This document shows positions 25,685 through 43,412 of a stretch of DNA of 64,000 nucleotides, one piece after another. The stretch is from Sinonovacula constricta (Eukaryota > Mollusca > Bivalvia > Cardiida > Solecurtidae). The position numbers and the translations under genes were made by a program. The notes below the pieces were generated by a model. The model was not told the origin of the DNA and did not search any database. It was given only the letters and a program-made list of their open reading frames with translations. The DNA lies in contig CM017567.1 in assembly GCA_007844125.1 (NCBI GenBank), forward strand, positions 7,864,529-7,928,528, written 5' to 3'. The stretch's first letter is position 1. Each line of letters starts with the position of its first letter.

Positions 25685-25755
25685 CTGTGCTCTCCAATAT
25701 GGCGGCCAATGGTACGATGACGCATCAGCACTCAGCCAATAGGATGGCCGGTCTA
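25685..25755 (-). promoter_or_regulatory. CCAAT/YY1-type promoter of the minus-strand exon
   Basis: On the minus strand, in order: CCTATTGGCTGAG (inverted CCAAT), TGCGTCATC (CRE/AP-1-like), ACCATTGGCCGCCATATTGG (CCAAT plus YY1-like), then the ATG 17 bp later. GC-rich against AT-rich surroundings. Confidence 0.5.
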
Positions 25756-26172
25756 TCTTTCTTATGTCTATGGTGTCAACGCTCCTACAGCCATGTGATC
25801 TGAATCTAAAAATCTCAACGGCGCCATTTCTCTCAAAACGCACGCGGAAGCTTTGGGCAGATGCTGAACAGATACAAATGACTTGTGTCGTTACATAACT
25901 TGGTTTAGAGCTGCAGAATGCAGTGTGGTCCAAGAATTTGGCAAATCTCGGCCTAGTAGATAATGCATAGTCAGTAGAACACTACTTCTAATAGCAGTTC
26001 GATACCCATTACAAACCTCCAGTTTAAACAGGTAACAATATTAATGTAAACATTTGAAGCATGCCTGGACAAAATTAACGCGTCATGTCTCCTTAGACAT
26101 ATATATTTGTTCTGTACAAGCTTACCTCTTCCAAGACACGAGTAACTGACTCGTGTTGTGAATGTCATGCGG

Positions 26173-26215
26173 GGACAATCCTGTGTGCTTCCGAAATCCA
26201 GCTTTCTCATAACCC
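26173..26215 (+). repeat. Short direct repeat, copy 1
   Basis: CAATCCTGTGTGCTTCCGAA with flanks TTTCTCATAAC, repeated at 26879-26919. Probably pieces of one dispersed element; class unknown. Confidence 0.5.
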
Positions 26216-26878
26216 TGGACGGTGTCGCAAGCAAAAATCACCCAAAAATAATATGGGGTCCTCCAGCTGACATGCATTGGGCTGGTTGTACCCATAACAT
26301 TTGTGTGACTTCAACAAAAAAGCTAGATGCTGTGGATATTGACCATAACTTTGCAATTTCTTGATTTGTTGTTTGCAAGCATTTTTTCTTGTTACCATTC
26401 TTACAGCGTTGTTGTTACATCCCTGGACCAACTTGCACGTGTCTACATGGACACTTAAGCTGCGGGGTACAGTCGTCCCATACACAAGTTCAAGTTTATC
26501 ATTACGCTGGTGGATTATGAGGATGTGATGTTAATTCTAAACGTTTTCTATTACTAATTTTATTTGTCTATCACCTAAAATGACCCACACAATGTGAATA
26601 ATTATGTTTTGAACAACATTGTGAACGTTGACAGTTGAAGTGGCCCTTTGCACCGCTACTCTTGTCATATGGTTTTCGTTGTTCTATGTATTTGTGTTTT
26701 GGGGCGGTGTCGCTTGCGAAATTGTCCGGAGTCCTTAGTGTAATGAGATATCGTCTGTGGAACACTCGTTCTTGAAGCGGTTCGCTCCCGATTTCGACCC
26801 TTCCTTCTAGTCAGTGCGTGATATTCGTATGCGGCATTGTTTATAAATAAATCTGCATTTCAGGTATATCTGCAGGGT

Positions 26879-26919
26879 CAATCCTGTGTGCTTCCGAAAT
26901 ATAGTTTTCTCATAACTCA
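26879..26919 (+). repeat. Short direct repeat, copy 2
   Basis: Second copy of the 40-bp repeat at 26173-26215, about 700 bp away in the same orientation. Confidence 0.5.
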
Positions 26920-29900
26920 GCCCCAGCACGGCTAAAGATGAATCGTGGCTAGTACACATATGGGCAATCGACATACAACCCACGTGGCGACATTATTCAT
27001 GTCTGAAGCATTCCTGAACGCTCAGTTTGCAAAGATATATGTAAATGCGGCTGAGATAGCTTGTAAACTAAAACTATAGCACCGTTGGCCCCCAGCTTAA
27101 TCTTACCGATCATAGGCTTTGGTTGGGATCATCTGAAGCACCACAACTTTAATCGATTAAAAGCTTCGTATAAACAGGACAATTCGTTTCAGTCGTAGAC
27201 AGTAAATAAGGACCTTGTAGTGACACAGTAATTTGAACATAAATTACGAAGTGCGGATGATTATTTGTCTCATGTAGATATGCTGCACTTTTTGATTCAT
27301 GCCGCTTTGCTACTTGCTGTCAGTTAATGTGGTAAATAACAACAACATATTTGATAAAATAAATAATTGAGAATTTGAGTACAGACTGATAAATATGACA
27401 AATATAATAATTTGATTAGATCCTCTGAACTTAGTCTGATGTTAAAGACGCAACAAGACTGGTCATTGTGTTCATTGTCTGCATGTTTTATATGCTAATC
27501 CAATTTACCTGTTAATTATTGAGTTTGAATTATGTTTTGTACATTTTATTGTTAGATAATATCTACATTTTTCAAATCACATACTGCGTGAAGTCATATC
27601 ATTTTCATATTGTTGGCCACATCTTGCCATTCTTTCTGTTAGGAAGAAATGGATAGCTATTCGTCCATGCCTAATACAAAAGGCCACTTAATAGGGCGGG
27701 TCAGTCATAAGTTGCAACAACTACCAAACCATCGCCACTGTTAAAGATACTCGGATGGGTTTGTCAAAAACTCTTTTGCGCATACTACCGAAACATCGAA
27801 ATACCAATAGTATACAAGAAAGAATAATATCATGGATATTTCTCTTTTTCTTTTCTTCCTTTAGAATATTTTTTAGCTCAAACTGGTATTGTTTTGAAAG
27901 CTAATCACGAACCTTTCCATTTATTTTCTTCAATGTCAGAACCAGATTTTGGTGAACATTTTACAATAAAGTCTAAAAGGTTTGCTTTTAAACAATATAA
28001 CTGGCAAATTGTCCTTTTTATCTTGGTTGTATATCGTTTAGTGTATATAGATGTAGTTGCTTTTCATATGAACAGAAATGAAATACGACCGTATATGACG
28101 TATATCTTCTGCGAACAAGATTCATGTGTACTTTTTATGGTGTCGGTAGAAGCTCGAGGGCAAATAGGGATCATGCTGTGTTTACTTTCTGCACCGAACA
28201 ACGCCGCAACAATGCCGCATCAAGAAGTAGTTCGAAGGCGGATTAAAATAATTGTTTTTCTATTCATAACCTTTTCAATATAAATGATGGTGATTGTTGC
28301 TGTTATTGCAAAGTAAAATTATGTACAAATGAATCTTATGCTAAACGTTCACATTATTTCAAAGCCGAAGACGACAATTGCATTTATGAATGAACGGCTT
28401 TGATTAATGAATAGACCTAATATATATTAGAGATGGTAGGAGTTGCAGCAGCGATATAACTTCGTTATTAAAGTTCGGCTATGTGCATGTCGAAATTCCT
28501 TAGTGTAGAGATAGTGAAAATGGTTAAAAAATGAAAATGTGAGAACACAGGTTCAAGCAAAAATAACTCAACGCAACATAATGGAATAGTCCGCTTATAA
28601 AGTATCACGGGAAACTCATTTAGACTGACTGTAAACAACACACACAGCGCGGGAAAAGAGGCAGTCATTTTGACGATTCCGAAGCAGGCTGGACATGTAA
28701 AATATTCAGTTCAGTCTATATTCTACATAGGTGTGGTATTTTGAGCAACCTTATAAACGCCAAAAGACAACTGATCATTGCCGGTGTCATAAGTGTTAGG
28801 GTTTACACACACACAAAAATAAATGGTCAAATGAACCTGACCTAGTTCTCGATTTATAATGTTGACATTTCCGTAAATAACACGTTGTCAGTGTGGAAAT
28901 ATTGATGCATTTCACGAAAACGAAGAAAAGCTTAACCGAACACACACATTGATGCGGCCATAAAATCCAGATAAAGCCAACAATTTGACACCGTGACATA
29001 TGGTAAATGAATTGCAATTTCATACTCACATGTTTCGTACCACTTTACGAAATTGGAAACAGGTGCTTGATAATTGCGAAATAATAATGAATAATCAACA
29101 GAAACCTTTCTGCACAAAAACTTGGTCATTTAATGTTATAAAAACCACTTTGTATTTAAGTTTTTCTTTAGTTTTAATCTTTCAATTATAATTAAATTTT
29201 GAATGTCTATTTATTAGTGTTAACTTAATGGAATGTGAATGAGCGTGAAATCAGAAGCCAGAACCTTCGATTCTATTTATGTATAACATTTATACAGTAA
29301 CTATAATGTGATAATGCTAGGAAACACATAGATCTATCATAATTACATTTATTTAATTTGCAAGATTTAAAAAAAATCTTATCATTTGAAATAATAAAAA
29401 GTACAATTTTATCAAGGACTTGGGTTAACACAGAGGAAATATATAGTACTTATAATTACTGCACTGCTGTCTGTCCATTCTTGTCTAATTTATCCGGAAA
29501 ATCGATTGCAAAAAACAACACACAAACAAAACAAACAACAACAAAAGACAACAACAAACAAAACAAAAACAATAACAAAAACACGACATCCTTAGAGTTC
29601 AGATTACAGGTACAGAAGTACAGGGGTGGGGGTTATTACTTAGGTCTGCTTCATTAGTCATTATATCGTCATGTTTAGTTTTCAACACCCGTTTAAGTAG
29701 TTCTATTGCGCGATGCCACTGTGGCTGTTACAGTCTTTGATTTTTAATTCAATAACATAATATACGAGTATATTAAGTATGTTCCCATCCCTAAATCCGA
29801 TACGTAAAATGTACACGGAACGTCGAGATGCAAAATAAGGAAGGGGGGCAATCCCTAAATAGTTATATATTGACAGGATTATTTCCCTTAGCAATAGTTA

Positions 29901-30950
29901 CAGCAGCATGGCGAGTTTAGCTTACGATATATAGACGCATAGTGTTACATTATGACTGATATATAATTAGATGTCGTTCACGCAAACGCAATTTGACTTG
30001 ATACTGGTTTGTCGAAGTTCTTATGTGTTTAAAATGTGTATTGTTATTTAAGTAATTTTCAATGCGTATTTTTGTTGCTGCTGTTATTTTTTAATTAATT
30101 TACATTCTCCATTGACTTAGTTGAAACATAATCTTAAAGCTGAAAATTAAAGCAGAATGTAAGTATGACAAACACAAAAGCAGACAACTAGGAAAGATCA
30201 ATGGAGTTTCTAACGTTTAAATTAGCTTTAAAGGTGGTAATAGATAGTTAACCTAGACCAACAACATTTTTCTAGGGTTTCTGGGAATATATGCATAATT
30301 TCTGCATAAACCTACACTTTAGTCTGAGTAAAGACGGTTTTGAACACTGCCTATATGTGAGACGGTACACAAAACGAAAAAATAATTCTAAATGTCCATT
30401 CTTTATAACTCTTAAAATATCCACGAAAGTGATCTCTGCTAAAAATAGATACCTAAGTCAACTCGGAATACCCGGATGACTTTATAACAGTAATCCACAC
30501 TGAGATCGAAGTTCATTTGCAGCCAGTGTGCACTGTGCAGTCGTGTTTGTGGTCTGAAGGCACTCCTAATGGTGTCAGTCAGCCAAAACAGAAAGGGACC
30601 ATAAATTTGTTTAACCATGTGATCTAGCCATCGGAGATCTAAATCCTATACAATTCAGGTTTAAAACTATTCAGCGTTTAGTCTCATTACTATGCTAACA
30701 TGTGTAGCATGTATTGCTACATTTAGATCTATATTGCTTAATACTATCGCTGCCCGTGTAACACAGCGAACACCATATCGGATGCGATGGATTTCATCTG
30801 TTTGCAAGTAGTCGAAATTTGACTGTGTTAAGTTTACCGCTAAAAGTCGTTGGCCAATCAAAACAGTCGACTAGTTCTTAAAATAGAAAAGCTTCATTTT
30901 ACCAGCCAAGGAAAAGCCTGCTCGGATGACTGGTGATGCGTCAGCAGCAG
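26920..30950. other. Intergenic, no gene recognised
   Basis: AT-rich DNA between the 25.5-kb exon and the tubulin promoter. It contains an A/C-rich simple tract at 29512-29584. A 129-codon open frame at 27894-28283 shows no domain or donor/acceptor support. Confidence 0.6.
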
Positions 30951-30958
30951 ACGATGAG

Positions 30959-30966
30959 TATTTAAA
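30959..30966 (+). promoter_or_regulatory. TATA box of the alpha-tubulin gene
   Basis: TATTTAAAG, about 30 bp before a likely start site near 30990 and 123 bp before the ATG. The segment after it is GC-rich, in contrast to the surrounding DNA. Confidence 0.7.
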
Positions 30967-31088
30967 GGCCCGCATCACCCCGCCATTTACCAGAAGTTCT
31001 CATCCGGACTCATTGTCGTCCTCCATGAGACAGTTCTAGACTCAATACTCATTATCATCTTCTCCAACACATCTCTAAATCAGTCAAC

Positions 31089-36258
<5,170 letters not shown>

Positions 36259-36724
36259 ACTCTCTGCAAATGCCCGTACTTCTTAAGCTTGCATTCTAAG
36301 TCTTCATATATACTCTCCAACTATTCTGCAGAAACGTACATTGCATGCTTGAAATCATGTTTAATTAAATATTACGTTGAGTTAGATATGTGCATGACAT
36401 TTATATACAAGAAGCAATCTATTCAAGGAAATGAAGGACCTTTTGTTGATTGGGTGGCGGGGGGCATAATTGTGATTTCATTTTTACTTTTCCATAACCC
36501 CTTAATTTGGGTTCCAAGCACCAAGACAACAAAATTAATTAACTACAGAAGCAATTAATATTACAAAACAAATTCCCTAATATGAAATGTTCATTGAAAT
36601 GTGTTCAGTTTTAATCGTTGTCAAGTACACTGAAGCAAGATCGGTTGATGATTTTATCTCATTCATATAACCATATTATTGATGAACAAAGTTACTTGTT
36701 TCTTGTTCTTGCATTTGTTGGTGC

Positions 36725-36730
36725 AATAAA
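36725..36730 (+). terminator. Poly(A) signal of the alpha-tubulin gene
   Basis: AATAAA 467 bp after the stop codon, first clear hexamer in the 3' region, followed by T-rich sequence. Confidence 0.55.
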
Positions 36731-36849
36731 CTTAGTACAAAGATGTTCTATTTTGTTATTTTTATATCCACTTTATACACCCCAGCAGTCCTATGGTCGT
36801 CATGCTGGCATTAGTTTTTAAATAATGCTACTACGCGTGTAAATATTTG

Positions 36850-36973
36850 TCTGGTGTGGTATATATAAGTCGAAAGTTATTTTAGCATATGCTATTAGTA
36901 GCATGATTGCCTTCAGGTGTGGTATAAATAAGTCGATAGTTATTTTAGCATATGCTATAAGTAGCATGATATT
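36850..36973 (+). repeat. Two-copy tandem duplication (~64 bp)
   Basis: GGTGTGGTATATATAAGTCG... and GGTGTGGTATAAATAAGTCG..., each with TTATTTTAGCATATGCTAT and GTAGCATGAT. Lies just past the tubulin 3' end. Confidence 0.85.
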
Positions 36974-36999
36974 TGAAATTATAAGATCACCTGTAAAAC

Positions 37000-38260
37000 A
37001 AATCAAAACCTTGCACATGAGAATTTAAAAAAAAATATAAATGTTTTTAATCCGCCCTTTTAATCTTGATTGGTGGTACCAAAGGACAAATAGAGCCGTG
37101 AACTGTGACAAGTTTCCTTGTTATTAATTCATTCTATAACGATATATTCCATATTAAATATTCTGCTTTACAATTCCTATTATAGTACAGATAACGAGTT
37201 AGGACTAGTATTATGATATACGCTGAACCATGTTTCATATGCAAAGGAATCCTCTCCAAGTATATGCAATAATAACAATAGGAGTCCTAGTGATAGCAGT
37301 TATCAAGCGGTTAGCAACCCACCATACAGTTGCGACAAAATGGGTCTTAACACCAAGACTGGTGCTACGTCGGCAACAAGTGAAACAATCTCTAGGAAAA
37401 CGATGAATATGTTTTTTAAATGTACAAGGGCTAATTGGAAAGATTTAACAAATTAGACTCAAGTGAAATGAACATATTTAATTATCATGATATTTTATTG
37501 TATTGGGAAAAACGATTTATTCCATTAGAGCAAGTAGTGTTGTCATGTGTTATTTTATTAATCCACACGTAATTCAAAGAACAGATAAACAAAATGACAC
37601 GTAAGAGATATCGGCTTTTTGATTTTTGTTGCAGATAAATTTTACCATACACATATTAGTTAAATCTGTAAGCGATTCCATAATAACTGAACTTAGGGGC
37701 AGACAAGTTAATTTTCAAGATGTTTACATATTTTATGTTTTAACATTCCTGCTGGCGGCAGCCGCGATGCAAACGTAGATAGTAATATTTTTAACTTACA
37801 TCTCTACTGCGGTCTAGTAAAGATTTAAATACCAATACATATGACCTTTTTGTAAATATATTAACAGTTATGAATTGTAGACTGAGTGAAGATGCTTTGT
37901 AGATGAAGATTGAAGATGTTTTAGTGTAAATGAAGCAAATATTATGTCTGATTACTGATTACTGTGTTTAGTTTAACATTAAGCAGTAATGAGATATATG
38001 GAGGTACAAACGTGCATCTGTCAAATCAGAAAAAAACACTTCTTGATTCTAGATATATTTGGGACTCTTAACAAAGTTGTACTTTATATAAGCATGCAAT
38101 GCCGAGCATTTAGAAACCATTAAAGCAGATGTTGATTGTCACCCACAGAGATACAAGGAATATTGATGATTTTGGCACTGGTTTACATAACATTATGTCT
38201 ATGTACATGTCTTTAACATAACGTTCGTGTGAACAAGCAGCTAAGTGGTAGTTACACAAA
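37000..38260. other. Intergenic, nothing recognised
   Basis: AT-rich spacer between the tubulin 3' end and the LINE relic. Confidence 0.6.
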
Positions 38261-38264
38261 TGTG

Positions 38265-38525
38265 TATGGGGAAGCTCAGAGGGAGTGCCCCCTATCATTT
38301 CTATTTTCTATTTATCTGAACGACTTAATTATATGAAACTTGAGAACTGAATGGTTTTCAAGGCATTAAGATTGGCATGTTACATCTTTATATACTTCTC
38401 TACGCCGAGGACGTTTTTCTCTGTCGAAAATAAGGAAGAACAATTACATATACAAACGAAAAACGTAAAATTGTTAATTACTACACGTATCTTGGTGTAA
38501 GCATATCATCCGGTGGTGGTTGCAC
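38265..38525 (+). pseudogene. LINE reverse-transcriptase relic
   Basis: Three pieces in RT order on the plus strand: QRECPLSFLFSIYLNDL (QG-x-LSP-x-LF box), LLYAEDVFLCR at 38395-38426 (active-site YADD box, here YAED), and KRKIVNYYTYLGVSISSGG (TK/YLGV box) ending near 38520. Frames shift between pieces and much of the palm is deleted. It is from a non-LTR element of CR1/Jockey/L2 style; the clade is not resolvable. Confidence 0.65.
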
Positions 38526-39293
38526 ACAAATCTGCAAAACAGTGTCCGGCGCCAGGGGCGGAGTCATAAAATTTTGGTGGGGGTTGGGGTATGAATCAAG
38601 ATCCATTCAGCTTTATCGCTAGTACTTGTAAGTCATCCACTGGAAATGTTTGATAAATTAATACTATCAATTTTAAATTACCGTTACAGAAATTAGGGCC
38701 AATTAAATAGAACGAGTTCATTTGAAGTACTGGAAAGAAATTTTAGGAGCAAATATAAATATTTTAAACAGGCACATAAAGTTATTAGTAATAGACATAG
38801 ATAGACCTGTTCATAAACAAATCGGATTGGGCTGGACTTATAAAACAGACTCTCTAACAAATTCGTTTGAAGCAACAATATATCCTGAAAAAAATACAAT
38901 TGGTATATAACAAGCAGTGTATGGCACAGACGACTTGACACAACCAACGCCAGTGACCCTTCAATGGGCCCGTCATTAATCCTTAAGAGTTGATTATCAC
39001 TAGGTGAAACGCCTTAAAATAGTACACATATATTATGTTGAAAATTGAATGTAAATATCATTCCAGTTGTGATGTATCATAAAAACACGAAAAAGAAGCA
39101 TTCACAGTCAGTTCAGCAATGGACTGTCATCTAAGGGAACCAAACACTTATTTTGGGTTCAATTGCATTTTTGTGTTTTCTTCATCTACTATATTAAGGG
39201 TATATTTTAGTATAAATTTTAAACCAATGAACATTTAAAACAACGTGTCAACCAGCTGTATTTTAGCTTTAAATTTGCTGTTTAATAGTTAAG

Positions 39294-40338
39294 TTACAAT
39301 CCATGTGGTTCCTGTGTGTCACCCTCTGGCTTCACCATTTTCGGTTTGATGTAGATTGTCGCTAGTACGTGTATTATGAGATATATACCTAAACACAGCA
39401 CAGACTGGGCCATCAGAAGATAGATGAAGTACATGCTGGTGAACCGGTCCATCAGGTGTCCATAAAGTAGAGCCAGCACACTGGACCAAATTGACACACC
39501 TACGATGTAAAACGCGGAAATTTTACCTGTCACCATTACAACGCTCTCCGCTGTCCATGCAAAAATGGCTGGGAAAATAACCGACATGCTGAATCCGACG
39601 AAACCCGAGAACATCCATATCAACTCGTTTATACGATATTGCGCCCCGAGAAAGAATCCGACAAAAGAGAAATTGAGAGCCATGAGGTATACTGCGATCA
39701 TTTTTGAAGGCGGGAGAAAGCGTGTGACAAATATTCCTGTAAACCGGCCTGCAGCAAACGTGCCCCAGAACAGTGAAGTTACGTGGTTTCCGTTAGTTGT
39801 TGACCAATCTAGCTCATCTGTGACGAAGGTTGAAAGTAGTCCGCTAAATCGACCTTCCGATGCGGCATACAGTGCAATAAGACACATCAAGCAGGTTACA
39901 ATCAGCAGCTTCAGCGGCAAAGGCAAGTTTGGAAGATGATCTTCCGCGCTTATGTTGTGGTGGACATCCGCGTGTAACTCGTATGGCGTAGTAATGTAAT
40001 ATTATTCGACTTCTTTTTTCCGGCGATGATGTACATGATTAGGAATGGCAGAGCCGCTGAAAGAATAACTACACCACATATTAGAAATGCATAATGCACG
40101 TGTGTCTCTCCGTATTCTTCGACACAGTTCGAATTGTTTGTCGCAATAGATTCGGTGGACAGTTGAGACGGGATGGTGGACATTATGGCATTGTCGGAAG
40201 GCACACACTGTTTCTCAGCCAGGAACGGATCAGCTGTTAGGGGACTGGGGAAGCCACCGAAGCTAAACCCTAGATGGATCCATTGCATGAAGGGAGCAGC
40301 ATGGCGACCCCAGATGGAAGCGATGTGGGAGTTACCAC
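39294..40338 (-). CDS. Transporter exon 4 (frameshifted)
   Basis: Acceptor CTGTTTCAG. Frame one codes GNSHIASIWGRHAAPFMQW through helix 6 (FLICGVVILSAALPFLIMYI) and the lysine stretch GKKK; frame two codes helices 7-12 to the TAA at 39294. No intron with usable borders fits between them. Confidence 0.85.
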
Positions 40339-43300
40339 CTGAAACAGTGGTGCAGCTAATTGAATACATGTAGTTATGCCTAGGTAGCGCTTATTATATT
40401 TTGGCAAAGCAATTAAGCACATCATTCTTAATCGTACATAGTGTTGTGGTTGCTGCTTTATCGAGTCGAATCGGAATAAAGGACATCAATCAAGGAGATC
40501 TTTAAAAAGGCAGAAATTAAGAGATATGGTACGTGAAAGACCTTTATCTGGGCTGTCTCGGCATAGATATGTACAGTACAAACATGGTACGAATAAAAAA
40601 AAGCCTCTTATACATGTAAATGTCTTAATAGTCAATAAATGTGTAAACAAATGGCTGCTTTACGATAAAAGCAAGTATTTCTTGTGTAAATTATGGGCAT
40701 TACCGACATCAATTCCACCGGACATGATCCCTGAGCACACCTGCACGGCTATCATGAGCGGGAAATCCTCACACCAGGGGTAGATGCCATTGATGACGGC
40801 GGCCAAAACCAAGATGGCAATCAGCAGTAGAAACCGATTCAATCTATGGAAAGAAGGGGGCATTTGTTACAATACACATTTGATAATTCTTATTTATTTA
40901 TTTTGGGTTATATATACTTGTGATTTGTTCTCAGGACTTTCTAATCCCAGACAAGATTTTTAAGCAAATGCATTGTAAAATTTTCTAAAAAAAGTGTAAT
41001 ATTGTATCAACTGTAGCATATTTCCAGTTATTATTCGTTACTTGTTCGATGTAAATATTGCGATTCTTTTAAAACATTTTCTTCTCCACGTTTGTTCGCA
41101 AATAAATTGTAAAATCACTAGATACCCATATTTTATTTGCCAACTGTATATATCGCTGATACCTGTTGCTTATTATATTAAATAAAGCACTCTTTCTTTA
41201 TTTCATTGCAATGTCAGAATTTATCACATGTATGCATTCTTTATCTTTTGCTTGCTTGATTGTCCATGCATGTTTTGTGATTTTCTGTATAATCTTCATT
41301 ACTGGAGAAAATAAAGATGAAGAAGATATGCAGGCAGTCTAGCAAACAAATCATCATTTAGTGTTTCGTCCCTTTCGAGAGAGAAGATAGAAGTCGTTTC
41401 AATGTAAGATAATTTTTGCAATAAAAGTTAGGGTATACAGTATATTTTTGTCACCATGTTTAACGACAAAATAACAGCGTGCTGTGCCATTGAATGTGTA
41501 CATGGCATGGTATAACAGTTTAAGCGAAAGTATTTTTTTAGAGAAATGTCACCTTATCTTCTCAACCGGAACCGAAACTTTTATCTACGTCTGCAATACA
41601 TCGACCACGCAGGCAAACGTAAGCTATCACTGGTTTTGGCTACATATGCTGACACAATCTGTTGTGTAGCTTCCTTTTTGCACCGTCGGCACTATCTTAC
41701 ACATTTGTATGATGTATGGAATAAAATATCAGTATATGTATTTGTGCCTAAGCAACAGAACGCACATAAAGGATAGCCTAATTACTATTTCCATAGTAGC
41801 ATGCCCCTGGACCTAACAAAGTGGCACCTTCACATCTTCTTGAACTAAACTACGCCTCTGACTCCTACACATACTTGTCGAACAGGAGACCAAAGACGAG
41901 GGCCCCGAGCATGTAGCCGACGACACCGGCGGTGTTGAGCCAGGAGGCCGTCTCCAGGTCCTTATGCACGATCAGCCGTATATCCGGGAACGTCGCCCCG
42001 TTCACAGATATCAGCCAGCCCTAAAAACGTTGAACTTCATTATGTAAAGAAACTGGTTTATGGGGGATGAGTAGCTTAAGTTTAGGTCCAAGGGCGAAAT
42101 TTTTTAGTAATATGAATTTCACGTTTCCAGCCATTTCTAACATTGAATTTAAAATATTAAGTTGGTTAAAGGTTACTATTTTGGCTATTAGAGCTAGTAA
42201 ATAGTGCATTAATAATGCAAGTGGTGGCCATCTTAAAAAATGGCGACCGTCTTGAATTTCATGGCGGCTAACTTTTTTGTGTTGGATTTATTGTTGTTTT
42301 TATTTTTGTTGTTGTTGTTGTTGTTATTTGTTGTTTGTTTTGTTTGTATTTTTGTTGTTGATTTTATTTCGACTAAATACGTCTGTGCAAGCAATTGTGG
42401 GAAATTAATACTTGCATCACAAAGTGCATGAGTTTGCCTAAAATGGGACTTGTCTGCTTAGCCAATAACATGGAATGCGCCTCAAAGAAAATTACTACGC
42501 TATTGGGACAAAAAAATGTGAATTTAAAAATTAGTGCGATAAAGGAAAATTCACTGGCCTGAGTAATTAATAATGCTGTTGTAATTAACAATCGCAAGAA
42601 ATATTATTTGTGTAACAATGCTCAGAAAGTAACACAATACGACATCACTGATTGCTCAAAGAACTCGAGATCATTAATGGTAATGATGGTGATGTCGAAG
42701 ATGCTGATGCTGATAATAATAGTGACGATAAAAATGATAACGCTGATGCAATCGGAACTCCTCGGGTAATTCCGTCCACGGGACAATCATCCCTCGGATG
42801 TATCTGGTGCAATGATACTTATTGAAATTACGATCGTTTTGTTCGCCGGAAGTCGGAAGAAGAATATGCCTAAAATGTAGTTCGCACAAAACATAAACAA
42901 TGCGATCGTTTGACTGCTGCGTGTCTGCTGCACTGGGTAAATTAAAATTGGATGATTTAAATTTGAAGCCGCCACAAATTGAAGTTTTACAGGCATCGTA
43001 CTGCAGTGAGCCGTCATCCGAGCTGCAATCTTTGTCACAAAAGTAGTCCCATTAATAGGGAAATGGAGAGGTGATCCAACTACCTACACACATCCGAAGA
43101 GATGATTTGTCAGTTATCCGAGGTGTTCCGATTGACGCTGATGATTATGACGAAGGTACTGAAACTGCTGTTTATAATAATAAAGACCACGACTATGATG
43201 GTGGTGGTGATGATAAATTATGATAATAATCTTACCAGGGAGACGAACATCCACATCACTGCCCACGTGTGGAGAAGTCTGATGCGGTACTCCTTGTCTG

Positions 43301-43412
43301 TTTTGAGTCTGCTCCAGCAACCAGGCGACGTCACGTGATCATTAGTTGTGGCATCATCAGTATGACCTTGTCCTAGCTGTTTTTCCTCGTGTGGCCTATT
43401 AAAGGATTCCAT
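39294..43412 (-). CDS. MFSD4/NaGLT1-like major-facilitator sugar transporter, one frameshift
   Basis: Twelve-helix membrane transporter of the MFSD4 / sodium-dependent glucose transporter 1 family. Exons 43412-43236, 42020-41875, 40843-40704 and 40338-39294 have GT/AG borders and agreeing phases, totalling 1,508 nt; one missing base makes 503 codons with stop, near family length. Motifs: TAGVVGYMLGALVFGLLFDK (MFS signature loop), GIDVGGNSHIASIWGRHAAP, MQWIHLGFSFGG. After helix 6, one frame ends at TAA 39950-39948; the second half (LPLKLLIVTCLMCLIALY to EPHGL) continues in another frame. The indel must lie between about 39948 and 40001, in the central cytoplasmic loop. Error, null allele or pseudogene cannot be told apart here. 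MFSD4A versus MFSD4B is not resolved. Confidence 0.85.
40704..40843 (-). CDS. Transporter exon 3
   Basis: 140 nt; acceptor TTTCCATAG, donor GTAATG. Codes LNRFLLLIAILVLAAVING and QVCSGIMSGGIDVG, helices 3-4. Confidence 0.88.
41875..42020 (-). CDS. Transporter exon 2
   Basis: 146 nt; acceptor GTTTTTAG, donor AA|GTATGT. Codes GWLISVNGATFPDIRL and VVGYMLGALVFGLLFD, the helix 2 / loop 2-3 signature. Confidence 0.88.
42286..42362. repeat. (GTT)n low-complexity tract
   Basis: GTTGTTGTTGTTG within T-rich sequence, in transporter intron 1. Confidence 0.85.
42749..43134 (+). mobile_element. 386-bp TIR element with 9-bp target duplication, carries helicase start
   Basis: Left end CAATCGGAACTCCTCGGGTA, right end CCGAGGTGTTCCGATTG: imperfect inverted termini. 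An exact 9-bp direct repeat, ACGCTGATG, lies at 42740-42748 and 43135-43143. Inside, an ATG at 42900 opens a frame with LKLDDLNLKPPQIEVLQ, which resembles the Q-motif region of RecQ-like helicases ("LKP-Q-EAL"), and stops before any Walker A. Inserted in transporter intron 1. Related by its ends to 46323-46787. Confidence 0.75.
43236..43412 (-). CDS. Transporter exon 1
   Basis: ATG at 43412; 177 nt coding MESFNRPHEEKQLGQG, a polar cytoplasmic N-terminus, then the start of helix 1 (HTWAVMWMFVSL); donor CTG|GTAAG. Confidence 0.85.

Noticed and set aside
27894..28283. 129-codon open frame
   Set aside because: No domain, no splice support, AT-driven residue composition; likely chance.
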